Assembly: GCA_963770375.1 (NCBI GenBank)
Contig: CAVYPM010000022.1
Location: 124,001-188,000 of the forward strand
Length of the DNA: 64,000 nt
Source of the DNA: DASVBE01 sp963770375
GTDB lineage: Bacteria > Actinomycetota > Actinomycetes > Streptosporangiales > Streptosporangiaceae
Reading direction: 5' to 3'
Part shown: piece by piece, positions 24,277-32,675 of the stretch
How the letters are laid out: every line of letters begins with the position of its first letter
Position numbering within the stretch: position 1 is the stretch's first letter
Notes under the pieces: model-generated
What the model saw: only the letters and a program-made list of their open reading frames with translations
What the model was told of the DNA's origin: nothing
Database searches by the model: none
Position numbers and translations under genes: made by a program

Positions 24277-27200
24277 TCAGGCGCTCTCGCGTTCCCGCAG
24301 GCGCTGGCTGACCACGGTGGACACGCCGTCCCCGCGCATGCTGATGCCGTACAGCGAGTCCGCGACCTCCATGGTCCGCTTCTGGTGGGTGACGATGATC
24401 AGCTGGGAGCTCTCCCGCAGTTCCTCGAACAGGTGCAGCAGCCGCTGCAGGTTCACGTCGTCCAGCGCGGCCTCGACCTCGTCCAGCACGTAGAACGGGG
24501 ACGGCCGGGCCTTGAAGATGGCGACCAGGAAGGCGATCGCGGTCAGCGCCCGCTCGCCGCCGGACAGCAGCGACAGCCGCTTGACCTTCTTGCCCGGCGG
24601 CCGCGCCTCGAAGTCGATGCCGGTGGTGAGCATGTCGTCGGGGTCGGTCAGCACCAGCCGGCCCTGCCCGCCGGGGAACAGGACGTCGAAGGTGCGCTCG
24701 AACTCGCGCGCGGTGTCCGCGTAGGCCTCGGCGAACACCTGCTGGACCCGCTCGTCGACCTCCTTGATCACGGTCAGAAGGTCGCGGCGGGTCTTCTTGA
24801 GGTCCTCGAGCTGGGTGACCAGGAACGCGTGCCGTTCCTCCAGCGCGGCGAACTCCTCCAGGGCCAGCGGGTTGACCTTGCCGAGCTGGTCGAGCAGCCG
24901 CTGCGCGGACTGCGCCCGCTTCTCCTGCGCGGCCCGGTCGTAGGGCACCGGCAGCGCGTCGTCGTCGCCCGGAGGGACACCCACCTCGGGCCCGTACTCG
25001 GCGACCAGCTCGGCCACCTCGACCGCGTACTCCTCGACCGCCCGGGTGGCGAGCTGATCGAGCTGCATCCGCCGGGCGGCCTGGGCGATCTCCGCGCCGT
25101 GCGCGGTGTCGACGACCTTGTCCAGCTCGCCGGCCAGCAGCCGGATCTGGCCGCGGACCTCCTTGAGCCGGTCGCCGCGGCCCCGGCTGGCCACCTCGGC
25201 GGCCTGCCGTTCGGCGTCGGCCACGGCCAGCGACTCGGTGATCCGCACCACCGCCGCGCTGGCGCCCTCGGCGACCGCCTGGGCCAGTGCGGCCTCCCTG
25301 GCTCGCCGCTGCGCCCGGGCCAGGGCCCGCTCCCGGGCCTGGCGCTCGGTGGCCGCCGCGGCGGTCAGCGAGTCGGCCCGGCCGGTGATGGCCCGCAGCC
25401 GCTCCTCGGCGGTGCGCACCTCGAGCCGGCAGTCCATCTCGGTGTCCCGCGCGGCGGCGGCCAGGCCGGCCAGCCGCTCCCGCTCGGCACGGGCCTGCGC
25501 CGGGGTCAGGTCGGCGGCGGTCTGGTCGGCCCGGGCCGCGTCCGCCTCGGCATCGGCCTGCTCCAGCTGGTGCTCGAGCTCGGCCAGCCGGGCCTGGTCC
25601 TTCTCCTGCCCGCGGCCCGCCGCGGCGATCCGCGCGGCCAGCCTGCTGGCCTCGTCGGTGGCTGCCTTGGCCGCGCCGGCCAGGGTGCCGAGCCGGCCGG
25701 AGATCTCCGCCGCAGCCGCGTCGGCCTCCTGCAGGCCGGCCAGCGCCTCGGCGGCCGCCTGCCGGGCCCTGGCCTCCTCGTCGGAGGCCTCGGCGAGCTG
25801 CCGCTCGGCGTGCTGGCAGGCCAGGTCGGCCTCGCGGAGCCCGGTAGTGGCCTCCGCGGCCGCCGCCCGCAGGCCGATCAGGCTCTGCGGGCCGGCCGTG
25901 CCGCCGCGGGCCCAGTGCGCGCCGAGCAGGTCGCCGTCCAGGGTGACCACCCGCAGGCCGGGGTGGCGGCGCAGCACCTCGCGGGCCTGCACCAGGTCGG
26001 GCGCGACCGCGACGCCGTCCAGCAGCCCGGCTACCGCGGGGGCGAACTCGCCGGGGGCCTTGACCAGGTCCGCCGCCAGCCGCACGCCGTCAGGGAGCGG
26101 CCCGGGGGCCGTCGTGCGCGGCGGGCTGCCGCCCGGCCCGTGCCCGTTCGGCGGCGCGGCGATGACCAGGTCGGCCCGGCCCGCGTCGGCGTCCTTCAGC
26201 CCGGCCAGGATCTCCGCGGCGGCGTCGAGCCCGGACACCGCGACCGCGCCGGCCGCGGCGCCGAGTGCGGTGGCGATCGCCTCGCCCGCGCCGTCCTCGA
26301 CGGTGAGCAGCGCGGCGAACGCCCCGACCACCCCGCTGAACTGGCTCTCGCCGGACAGCAGCAGGCCGGTCGCGTCCGCGCCGCGCTTGACCGCCTCGGT
26401 CAGCGTCTCGGCCCGGGCGCGCAGCGCCGCACGGGCGCCGCTGGCCTGGTGCTCGGCCTTGCGCTGCTCGGCGACCCGGGCGCTGGCCGCGGCCAGCGCC
26501 GCGGTGGCCTGCTCGTGCGCGGCGGCCAGCTCGGACCGGCCCTGCTCGCGGCCGGAGGCCAGGTCCTGTACCTGCCCGTACTGGAGCTGGGCGTGCTCGG
26601 CCCGGGTCCGGGCCTGGGCCAGCGCCTCGGCCAGCCGGCCCCCTTCGTCCCTGGCCGCCGCCGCGGTGGCCCGGGCGGCCTCGACCTGGCCGCGCAGCCG
26701 GGCCAGCTGCTCGGCCCTGGTCACCGCGGCCCGGGCGTCCTGGGCCAGCTGGCGGTCCAGGGCGGACAGCGCGGCCTCGGCCTCGGTCCGGCCGCTGACC
26801 GCCGCGGCCAGCTGGCCACGGGCCGCGGACAGCTGGCCGCCGAGCGCCGCTTCCTGCTCGCGCAGCGCGGCGGCCTCGCGGTCCAGCTCGTCCGGGTCCC
26901 GTCCGGGCCGCTGCGGCTCGGGCGGGGCGGACAGGAGCCGGTGCCGCTCGGCGGCCACACTCCGGCACCCGCGCAGCCGCTCGGCCAGCCCGGACAGGTC
27001 GAACCAGGTCTGCTGGGCGGCGGCCAGCCGGGGCGCGTGCTCCTGCTCGGCCAGGTCCAGCTCGGTCTCCGTGGCCTGGGCGGCGGCGAGCAGCTGTTCC
27101 AGCTCGGTCCGCCGGGCGACGGCCGCGGCCTCGTCGGCGTCCCGCAGGTCCAGCTCGGCGGCCAGCGTGACGTAGTCGTCGGCGAGCAGGCGCAGGCGGG

Positions 27201-27873
27201 CGTCGCGCAGGTCGGCCTGGATGACCGCGGCCCGGCGGGCGATCTCCGCCTGGCGGCCGAGCGGCTTGAGCCGCCGGCCCAGCTCGCCGGTCAGGTCGAC
27301 CAGCCGGGTCAGGTTGGCCTGCATCGCCTCGAGCTTGCGCTGGGCCTTCTCCTTGCGCCTGCGGTGCTTGAGCACCCCGGCCGCTTCCTCGATCAGTGCC
27401 CGGCGCGCCTCCGGGCCGGCGTTCAGCACCTCGTCCAGCTGGCCCTGCCCGACGATGACGTGCATCTCCCGGCCGAGCCCCGAGTCCGACAGCAGTTCCT
27501 GCACGTCGAGGAGCCGGCAGTGGTCGCCGTTGATGGCGTACTCGCTCTGACCGGACCGGAACAGCAGCCGGCTGATCGTGACCTCGGCGTAGTCGATCGG
27601 CAGAGCGCCGTCGCTGTTGTCGATGGTGAGGGTGACCTCGGCGCGGCCGAGCGCCGGGCGGCCGGCCGTGCCGGCGAACACGACGTCCTCCATCTTGCCG
27701 CCGCGCAGCGGCTTCACGCCCTGCTCGCCCATCACCCAGGAGAAGGCGTCGACGACGTTGGATTTGCCGGACCCGTTGGGCCCGACCACGCAGGTGATGC
27801 CGGGCTCGAAGCGCATGGAGGTCGCCGAGGCGAAGGACTTGAACCCGCGCAGCGTGAGGGTCTTCAGGTACAC
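24277..27873 (-). CDS. smc: chromosome partition protein Smc
   Basis: 1198 aa, full length. The N-terminal head has LTLRGFKSFASATSMRFEPG and Walker A GPNGSGKSNVVDAF; two long Ala/Glu/Gln/Arg coiled coils flank a hinge around residues 500-650 (VVGAFAALLTVEDGAGEAI, LDGDLLGAHWARGG). The C-terminal head has signature LSGGERALTAIAFL and Walker B FYVLDEVEAALDDVN. Smc condenses and aligns sister chromosomes with ScpA and ScpB, not encoded in this window. GTG start; a 54-bp gap separates it from ftsY. Confidence 0.98.
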   Translation of the reverse strand: MYLKTLTLRGFKSFASATSMRFEPGITCVVGPNGSGKSNVVDAFSWVMGEQGVKPLRGGKMEDVVFAGTAGRPALGRAEVTLTIDNSDGALPIDYAEVTISRLLFRSGQSEYAINGDHCRLLDVQELLSDSGLGREMHVIVGQGQLDEVLNAGPEARRALIEEAAGVLKHRRRKEKAQRKLEAMQANLTRLVDLTGELGRRLKPLGRQAEIARRAAVIQADLRDARLRLLADDYVTLAAELDLRDADEAAAVARRTELEQLLAAAQATETELDLAEQEHAPRLAAAQQTWFDLSGLAERLRGCRSVAAERHRLLSAPPEPQRPGRDPDELDREAAALREQEAALGGQLSAARGQLAAAVSGRTEAEAALSALDRQLAQDARAAVTRAEQLARLRGQVEAARATAAAARDEGGRLAEALAQARTRAEHAQLQYGQVQDLASGREQGRSELAAAHEQATAALAAASARVAEQRKAEHQASGARAALRARAETLTEAVKRGADATGLLLSGESQFSGVVGAFAALLTVEDGAGEAIATALGAAAGAVAVSGLDAAAEILAGLKDADAGRADLVIAAPPNGHGPGGSPPRTTAPGPLPDGVRLAADLVKAPGEFAPAVAGLLDGVAVAPDLVQAREVLRRHPGLRVVTLDGDLLGAHWARGGTAGPQSLIGLRAAAAEATTGLREADLACQHAERQLAEASDEEARARQAAAEALAGLQEADAAAAEISGRLGTLAGAAKAATDEASRLAARIAAAGRGQEKDQARLAELEHQLEQADAEADAARADQTAADLTPAQARAERERLAGLAAAARDTEMDCRLEVRTAEERLRAITGRADSLTAAAATERQARERALARAQRRAREAALAQAVAEGASAAVVRITESLAVADAERQAAEVASRGRGDRLKEVRGQIRLLAGELDKVVDTAHGAEIAQAARRMQLDQLATRAVEEYAVEVAELVAEYGPEVGVPPGDDDALPVPYDRAAQEKRAQSAQRLLDQLGKVNPLALEEFAALEERHAFLVTQLEDLKKTRRDLLTVIKEVDERVQQVFAEAYADTAREFERTFDVLFPGGQGRLVLTDPDDMLTTGIDFEARPPGKKVKRLSLLSGGERALTAIAFLVAIFKARPSPFYVLDEVEAALDDVNLQRLLHLFEELRESSQLIIVTHQKRTMEVADSLYGISMRGDGVSTVVSQRLRERESA

Positions 27874-28104
27874 CCCGGGGAGTCCCTCCTGAGCAGCGGC
27901 GGTCCAGCGCGGAACCGGGAGAGGCAGGTGCTGCCGTCGCGGAAACCTCTGCCCGCGGGCTGGTGCGCTGGTTACGGCAGGCCCCCTGCCTGCCAGCCCT
28001 CCCGCACCTTACCCTGCGCCACGGTCATTACCCGGGAGGTCGCCGCCGGGTCGCTAGGCCGCCCGCAGCTCAGTCGCCGGGCGGCTAGCCAGGACAGCAC
28101 GATG
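27874..28104. other. gap between smc and a small coiled-coil gene
   Basis: About 230 bp upstream of smc and downstream of the next gene. It must contain the smc promoter if smc has its own. I see no gene and no good -35/-10 pair. Confidence 0.4.
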
Positions 28105-28130
28105 GGGGCGGCTCACCGATGAGCTGCCCC
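28105..28130 (-). terminator. terminator hairpin after the small coiled-coil gene
   Basis: An 11-bp stem (GGGGCGGCTCA / TGAGCTGCCCC) with one G-T wobble and a 4-nt loop lies 25 bp past the stop at 28156 on the minus strand. Position and strength suggest a transcription terminator; no T-run follows, which is common in actinomycetes. Confidence 0.55.
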
Positions 28131-28155
28131 TGCCGTCAGGCCGCCTGGCGCGCTG

Positions 28156-28344
28156 TCAGGTCAGCGCCGGTTCGCGAACCGGGATCAGCAATTCGTGCCC
28201 GGCCTCAGCGGCTAGCGCGTCGTTCTCCTCCTGGAGCCGGTCCAGCGCCGCTTCGAGGTCACGCACCCGCTGCTGAAGGCGGCGCATTTCGGAGATCATG
28301 CGCGGATCCGGCCCGCCTACGTGGCCGAGTAGTGCCTTCGCCAT
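28156..28344 (-). CDS. small conserved coiled-coil protein (62 aa)
   Basis: The peptide MAKALLGHVGGPDPRMISEM is followed by a heptad-like coiled coil (RRLQQRVRDLEAALDRLQEE, then NDALAAEAG). I recognise this as a short actinobacterial family of unknown function. The ATG at 28344 has GGAGG 12 nt upstream, better than a longer in-frame start. It has its own likely promoter and terminator, so it is a monocistronic unit. Possible roles (oligomeric adaptor or DNA-associated protein) are guesses. Confidence 0.75.
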   Translation of the reverse strand: MAKALLGHVGGPDPRMISEMRRLQQRVRDLEAALDRLQEENDALAAEAGHELLIPVREPALT

Positions 28345-28436
28345 GGTTAAGGGTCCTCCACACTGAGTGACCAGAGTGGGCACGCAAGCAAGGCCGTGTG
28401 AAGACACGGAGCATTACGCGCAGGTATGTGTTTTCT

Positions 28437-28466
28437 ATGGTCCCACTCGCCGGGGTGTCCGGTCAA
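28437..28466 (-). promoter_or_regulatory. possible promoter of the small coiled-coil gene
   Basis: On the minus strand TTGACC is followed 18 bp later by GACCAT, close to an actinobacterial housekeeping promoter. It lies about 90 bp upstream of the ATG at 28344 in a locally less GC-rich stretch. No experimental support. Confidence 0.4.
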
Positions 28467-28555
28467 GTTGAGCGAAACCGCAGGTCATCTGGGGTGTACC
28501 CGGGCGGTGCGCCAACCATTGGTCTAACCATTTAAAACGCTGTGTGACCGTTTGG

Positions 28556-28870
28556 TCATCGCTCGGTAAATCCCGATAGTCCGCCACGCGGCTCGTCCCA
28601 GCGGTGTGTCACCCCGCGCACCCGGCCCGGCGTGCCGGGCCCGCTGAGCAAGTCGAGCAGTTCCTGGCAACGGGCGGACGGCCCCTCGGCGACGACCTTG
28701 ACCCTGAGGTCCTCGAGGTTCTCCGCCGCGCCGGTCAGCCCGAGCTCCAGCGCCCGGGCGCGGACCCACCAGCGGAAGCCGACTCCCTGGACGCGGCCGG
28801 CGATCCACACGGTGAGGCGCGCGGGCTCCTCAGGGCCCACCCCGCTTTCCCCACCAGTCACATCCACCAC
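28556..28870 (-). CDS. acyP: acylphosphatase
   Basis: 104 aa. Hydrolyses carboxyl-phosphate bonds. The phosphate-binding loop with catalytic Arg is GRVQGVGFRWWV, and the catalytic Asn is in AAENLEDLRVKVVAEG, where the usual NxxDG is altered to NLEDL. The C-terminal strand HRWDEPRGGLSGFTER is typical. The first 15 residues are extra. Located downstream of fpg as in many actinobacteria. Confidence 0.92.
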   Translation of the reverse strand: MVDVTGGESGVGPEEPARLTVWIAGRVQGVGFRWWVRARALELGLTGAAENLEDLRVKVVAEGPSARCQELLDLLSGPGTPGRVRGVTHRWDEPRGGLSGFTER

Positions 28871-28981
28871 CGTCGTGAGCCGATACAGGTCACATTTTTA
28901 CCATGATCACGGCCGCCAGCCGGGCCGGTCCGGGCCTCGATCTGACGGCTCAGCCGCAGTTCAGCAGGCTTCTTGCCAGTA

Positions 28982-29833
28982 TCACCAGCGGCCGCGGCGG
29001 GGCCGGGGCTGGCACACCGGGCAGCTGTAGGACGAGCGGTTCATGAACGGGTCGCGCCGGACCGGGGCACCGCACCGCGGGCAGGGCTCGCCCGCGCGGC
29101 CGTACACGGCCAGGGCCCGGTCGAAGTACCCGCTCTCCCCGTCGACATTCACGTACAGGCTGTCGAACGAGGTGCCGCCGGCCCGCAGGGCCTCCGCGAA
29201 CACCTCGTGCACACCCGTGAACAGCGCGGCGATCTGCCCGCGGGTCAGGGTCTCGGTCGGCCGGGCCCAGTGCAGCCGGGCCCGCCACAGCGCCTCGTCG
29301 GCGTAGATGTTGCCGATCCCGCTGACCAGCGACTGGTCCAGCAGCGCGCGCTTGATGCCGGTGCGCCGGGCGCGGATCCGCTGGGTCAGCGCGGCCAGGT
29401 CGAAGGCCGCCTCCAGCGGGTCGGGGGCGATGTGCGCGATCGCCGGGGGCAGCTCCGCGCCGCCCGGCGCGAAGGCCAGGTGACCGAACGTCCGCTGGTC
29501 GGTGAACCGCAGGTCAGGCCCGCCGTCGGCGAACGTGAACCGGACCCGCACGTGCGCCGACAGCGGCTCGGCCCGGTCGGTGATCAGCAGCTGGCCGCTC
29601 ATCCCCAGATGGGCCAGGATCGCGTCGTCGCCGGCCGGCAGCCACAGGTACTTGCCGCGCCGCCGGGCGCCGTCGATCACCCGGCCGCTGAGAACCGCGG
29701 CGAAGTCGTCGCCCCCGGCCAGGTGCCGGCGCACCGCGCGGGGATGCAGCACGTACACCGCGGCGATCTTGCGCCCGGCCACGTGCTGCTCCAGGCCGGC
29801 CCGGACGGTCTCGACCTCGGGAAGCTCGGGCAT
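28982..29833 (-). CDS. fpg: formamidopyrimidine-DNA glycosylase
   Basis: 283 aa. Removes 8-oxoguanine and FaPy lesions and nicks the strand. The catalytic N-terminus is MPELPEVETVRAGLE (Pro2, Glu3), with Lys in RRRGKYLWL; the helix-two-turn-helix has DQSLVSGIGNIYADEALWRA; the zinc finger is CPRCGAPVRRDPFMNRSSYS followed by CPVC. Begins 4 bp after rnc ends. Confidence 0.97.
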   Translation of the reverse strand: MPELPEVETVRAGLEQHVAGRKIAAVYVLHPRAVRRHLAGGDDFAAVLSGRVIDGARRRGKYLWLPAGDDAILAHLGMSGQLLITDRAEPLSAHVRVRFTFADGGPDLRFTDQRTFGHLAFAPGGAELPPAIAHIAPDPLEAAFDLAALTQRIRARRTGIKRALLDQSLVSGIGNIYADEALWRARLHWARPTETLTRGQIAALFTGVHEVFAEALRAGGTSFDSLYVNVDGESGYFDRALAVYGRAGEPCPRCGAPVRRDPFMNRSSYSCPVCQPRPRRGRW

Positions 29834-29836
29834 GGC

Positions 29837-30649
29837 CTAGGCCTGCGGTGGCTTGCCGCTGCCCGGCGGCCCACCCGCCGGCGGGCCCTCTGGCGGGGGC
29901 GCGTCCCCGTTCGGCGACTGCGGGCCCGGCCGGAACGAGCCCTCGCTGATCAGGTGCCAGGCGGCCTCGGCGGCCTGCTGCTCGGCTTCCTTCTTGGACC
30001 GGCCCTGCCCGGTGCCGTAGGACCGGCCGCCGATCCGCACCGTGGCCCGGAACGACTTCTGGTGGTCAGGGCCGCTCTCCTCGACCTGGTAGTCCGGGAC
30101 GCCGAGGGCCTTCTCGGCGGTGAGCTCCTGCAGCGAGGTCTTCCAGTCAAGGCCGGCGCCGAGCCGGGCCGACCGGGCGATCACCGGGTCGAACAGCCGG
30201 TGCACAAGCGCGTCCGCCTCGGTCAGGCCGATGTCCAGGTAGACAGCGCCGAGCAGGGCCTCGAGCGTGTCGGCCAGGATCGACGCCTTGTCCCGGCCGC
30301 CCGTGCCCTCCTCGCCCTTGCCCAGGTAGATGTAGTCACCGAGGTGCAGGCTGCGGGCCACCCCGGCCAGCGCGCGCATGTTGACCACGGCCGCGCGGAG
30401 CTTGGCCAGCTGGCCCTCGGGCAGTTCGGGGAACTGGCGGAAGAGCGTGTCGGTGACGATCAGGCCGAGCACCGCGTCGCCGAGGAACTCCAGCCGCTCG
30501 TTGGTGGGCAGGCCGCCGTTCTCGTACGCGAAGGAGCGGTGCGTGAGGGCACGCTCGAGCATCCCGGCGCCCAGCTGCACGCCGAGGGCGGCCAGCAGGC
30601 CTGCTGCGGCAGGCTCGCCGGCCTGGTCATTGCGAGACGCGGCGCTCAC
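29837..30649 (-). CDS. rnc: ribonuclease III
   Basis: 270 aa, GTG start. Double-strand RNA endonuclease processing rRNA precursors. The signature NERLEFLGDAVLGLIV (residues 50-65) carries the metal-binding Glu and Asp; the second acidic pair is in ADTLEALLGAVYLDIG. The C-terminal dsRNA-binding domain has DWKTSLQELTAEKALG and SKKEAEQQAAEAAW, followed by a Pro/Gly tail. In the DUF177-rpmF-rnc-fpg series. Confidence 0.97.
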   Translation of the reverse strand: MSAASRNDQAGEPAAAGLLAALGVQLGAGMLERALTHRSFAYENGGLPTNERLEFLGDAVLGLIVTDTLFRQFPELPEGQLAKLRAAVVNMRALAGVARSLHLGDYIYLGKGEEGTGGRDKASILADTLEALLGAVYLDIGLTEADALVHRLFDPVIARSARLGAGLDWKTSLQELTAEKALGVPDYQVEESGPDHQKSFRATVRIGGRSYGTGQGRSKKEAEQQAAEAAWHLISEGSFRPGPQSPNGDAPPPEGPPAGGPPGSGKPPQA

Positions 30650-30730
30650 GCGCTTCTCCTTCCCGCAGCTCTCCCTTCCCGGGGCGGGCAGCTCCAGGGC
30701 CTGCCGCTAAGGGACGTGTCCGGGCGGGGC

Positions 30731-30907
30731 TCAGGAAGGGTTGGTGACCTGGCGCCGGTTGTAGGTGCCGCAGGTGGGGCAGGCCGTGTGCGGAAGCTTG
30801 GGATCGCGGCACTGCGGGCAGGTCACCAGGGCAGCTGCCGTGGTCTTCCACTGCGACCTGCGGGACCGGGTGTTGCTGCGCGACATACGCCGCTTGGGGA
30901 CCGCCAC
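30731..30907 (-). CDS. rpmF: 50S ribosomal protein L32
   Basis: 58 aa: AVPKRRMSRSNTRSRRSQWK at the N-terminus, then two zinc-binding pairs CPQC and CPTC, ending NRRQVTNPS. The four cysteines mark the zinc-containing form. The GTG start lies 1 nt after the DUF177 stop, the usual yceD-rpmF pairing. A short gap to rnc follows. Confidence 0.97.
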   Translation of the reverse strand: MAVPKRRMSRSNTRSRRSQWKTTAAALVTCPQCRDPKLPHTACPTCGTYNRRQVTNPS

Positions 30908-30908
30908 C

Positions 30909-31472
30909 TTAGGGTTCCTTCCTTAGCTCCGGTACGGCCGCGCCGTCCGGGGTCGTCATGTGCTGTGCGGCGTGTGCGCGCGCATCGGCCGCGTCCGCCA
31001 GCCGGGCGCCGCACTCGGCGCACAGCCCCGCGCAGTCCTGCGAGCATAGCGGCGACAGCGGCAGTTCAAGCACCAGCGCGTCCCGCAGTGCGGGTTCGAG
31101 GTCCAGCAGGTCCCCGTGCATCTGGTAGCCGTCGCTGTCGTCGCCGTCCGGGTCGTCGTCCCAGGTGTACAGCTCCTGCAGCCGCACCCGGATCGACGAG
31201 GTGAACTCCTCCAGGCACCGGGCGCACTCGCCGGCCAGCGGTGCGGTCACCGTGGCGGTGACCAGGGTGCCCTCGGACACCCCCTCGAGCTGGACCTGCA
31301 ACTGCAGGTCGGCGCCGGCGGGGATACCGATCATCCCGGCGCCCAGGTCGGCCGGGGCCGCCGCGGTCCGCTCTTCGGTGCGCATCGATCCCGGACGCAG
31401 GGTCCTGGTGTCGAAGACGAGGGGCGCGCGGGGGTCGAGGCGCTTGGTGTATGTCCTGTTGATCTTTGGCAT
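30909..31472 (-). CDS. YceD/DUF177 family protein
   Basis: 187 aa. The conserved Cys pair is GECARCLEEF and a second motif LCSQDCAGLCAECGARL carries four more Cys, suggesting metal binding. Family members are linked to 23S rRNA accumulation and always pair with rpmF. The ATG has no evident Shine-Dalgarno site, so the start is less sure. A good promoter lies just upstream. Confidence 0.93.
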   Translation of the reverse strand: MPKINRTYTKRLDPRAPLVFDTRTLRPGSMRTEERTAAAPADLGAGMIGIPAGADLQLQVQLEGVSEGTLVTATVTAPLAGECARCLEEFTSSIRVRLQELYTWDDDPDGDDSDGYQMHGDLLDLEPALRDALVLELPLSPLCSQDCAGLCAECGARLADAADARAHAAQHMTTPDGAAVPELRKEP

Positions 31473-31508
31473 GGCAATAGAAAGAGGTATACCTGTGTTC
31501 GGCCGCTT

Positions 31509-31537
31509 AGCCTACCGGGCGCTCAGGCGAAACCCAA
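31509..31537 (-). promoter_or_regulatory. promoter of the DUF177-rpmF-rnc-fpg unit
   Basis: Minus strand: TTGGGT, a 17-bp spacer, then TAGGCT, fitting the actinobacterial sigma-70 type consensus (TTGNNN / TANNNT). It is about 37 bp upstream of the DUF177 ATG, just past the 3' end of coaD. Confidence 0.55.
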
Positions 31538-31550
31538 CTCGATGTGCTGG

Positions 31551-32051
31551 TCAGGACGGCTGGATACTGCCGAGCAGCCGCTCGAGCACCGGTGCGGGCA
31601 CCAGGCCGCTGACGTCGCCGCCGTATTTGGCGATCTCCCTGACCAGGCTGGAGCGCAGGAACGAGTACAGCGGGTTGGTCGTCATGAACAGCGTCTCGAT
31701 GCCGGCCAGGCTGTAGTTCATCTGCGCCATCGTCATCTCGTACTCGAAGTCGCTGACCGCGCGGAGCCCCTTGACGATCGCCGAGATGTCGTTGGCCCGG
31801 CAGAAGTCCACCAGCAGGCCGCTGAACGAGTCCACCCGGACGTTCGGGTAGCCGGACAGCACCTCGTTCAGCATGGACTGCCGCTCCTGCACGGTGAACA
31901 GCCCGTTCTTGGCCATGTTGGCGCCGACCGCGACCACGACCTCGTCGTGCAGCCGGGAGGCGCGGCTGATGATGTCCAGATGCCCGTTGGTAACCGGGTC
32001 GAATGAGCCTGGGCACACGACACGACGCACAGGGATCCTGCCCTTCGTCAC
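31551..32051 (-). CDS. coaD: phosphopantetheine adenylyltransferase
   Basis: 166 aa. Fourth step of coenzyme A synthesis. The nucleotidyltransferase motif is CPGSFDPVTNGHLDII (T21-x-G-H24), with KGLRAVSDFEYEMTMAQMN and SSLVREIAKYGGDVSG. The family usually starts at VRRVVCPGS, so an internal GTG is an alternative to the ATG used here. The ATG overlaps the rsmD stop by 4 nt (ATGA). Confidence 0.96.
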   Translation of the reverse strand: MTKGRIPVRRVVCPGSFDPVTNGHLDIISRASRLHDEVVVAVGANMAKNGLFTVQERQSMLNEVLSGYPNVRVDSFSGLLVDFCRANDISAIVKGLRAVSDFEYEMTMAQMNYSLAGIETLFMTTNPLYSFLRSSLVREIAKYGGDVSGLVPAPVLERLLGSIQPS

Positions 32052-32650
32052 GGCGGCCCGGACTGTGCCGCGCCGGTATGTCCCTCTGCGGCGCGACCGT
32101 ACCAGAGCGTTGCTTCGCCGTACGTCCTGGCCCGGTCCGCGGTGTAGCCCGCGGGCCAGGTCAGCGGCCCCGACCTGGTGGCCCGCTCGACGACCACGAG
32201 CGCCCCGGGGGCCAGCCAGCCGTGGCTGGCCAGGGCGGTCAGCACCGCGGTCACCTCGTCGCCTCCGGCGGCGTACGGCGGATCGGCGAAGACCAGGTCC
32301 CGCGGGCCGTCCGGGCCGGGGCCGCGGGCCAGCACGGACGTCACCCGGCCGGTCTGCACCCGCGCGCCGGCCAGCCCGAGCGCGGCCACGTTGGCCCGGA
32401 TCACGGCCGCGGCCCGCGGGTCCGCCTCGACCAGCAGCGCGCGGGCCGCGCCGCGGGACAGCGCCTCGAGCCCGACCGCGCCCGAACCCGCGTACAGGTC
32501 GAGCACGGCCGCGCCGGCCAGCGTCCCGCGCGCCGCGGTCACCGAGGCGAACAGCCCCTCGCGGGCCCGGTCGCTGGTCGGCCGGGTGCCCTGCCCGGAC
32601 GGCACGGCCAGCCGCCGCCCGCCCGCGGTCCCGGCGATGATCCTGGTCAC
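32048..32650 (-). CDS. rsmD: 16S rRNA (guanine966-N2)-methyltransferase
   Basis: 200 aa. SAM-dependent Rossmann methyltransferase acting on the 30S subunit. MTRIIAGTAGGRRL and RPTSDRAREGLFAS are typical; motif I is LDLYAGSGAVGLEALSRGA and the catalytic motif VFADPPYA. Coupled to coaD, downstream of recG: the usual recG-rsmD-coaD order. Confidence 0.95.
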   Translation of the reverse strand: MTRIIAGTAGGRRLAVPSGQGTRPTSDRAREGLFASVTAARGTLAGAAVLDLYAGSGAVGLEALSRGAARALLVEADPRAAAVIRANVAALGLAGARVQTGRVTSVLARGPGPDGPRDLVFADPPYAAGGDEVTAVLTALASHGWLAPGALVVVERATRSGPLTWPAGYTADRARTYGEATLWYGRAAEGHTGAAQSGPP

Positions 32651-32675
32651 CGCGCCGCCGCCAGGCCCACCCCGG

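Noticed and set aside
23392..28122. A 1576-codon plus-strand open frame opposite ftsY and smc
   Set aside because: It is an antisense product of extreme GC at third positions; smc and ftsY have full motifs and correct lengths on the other strand.
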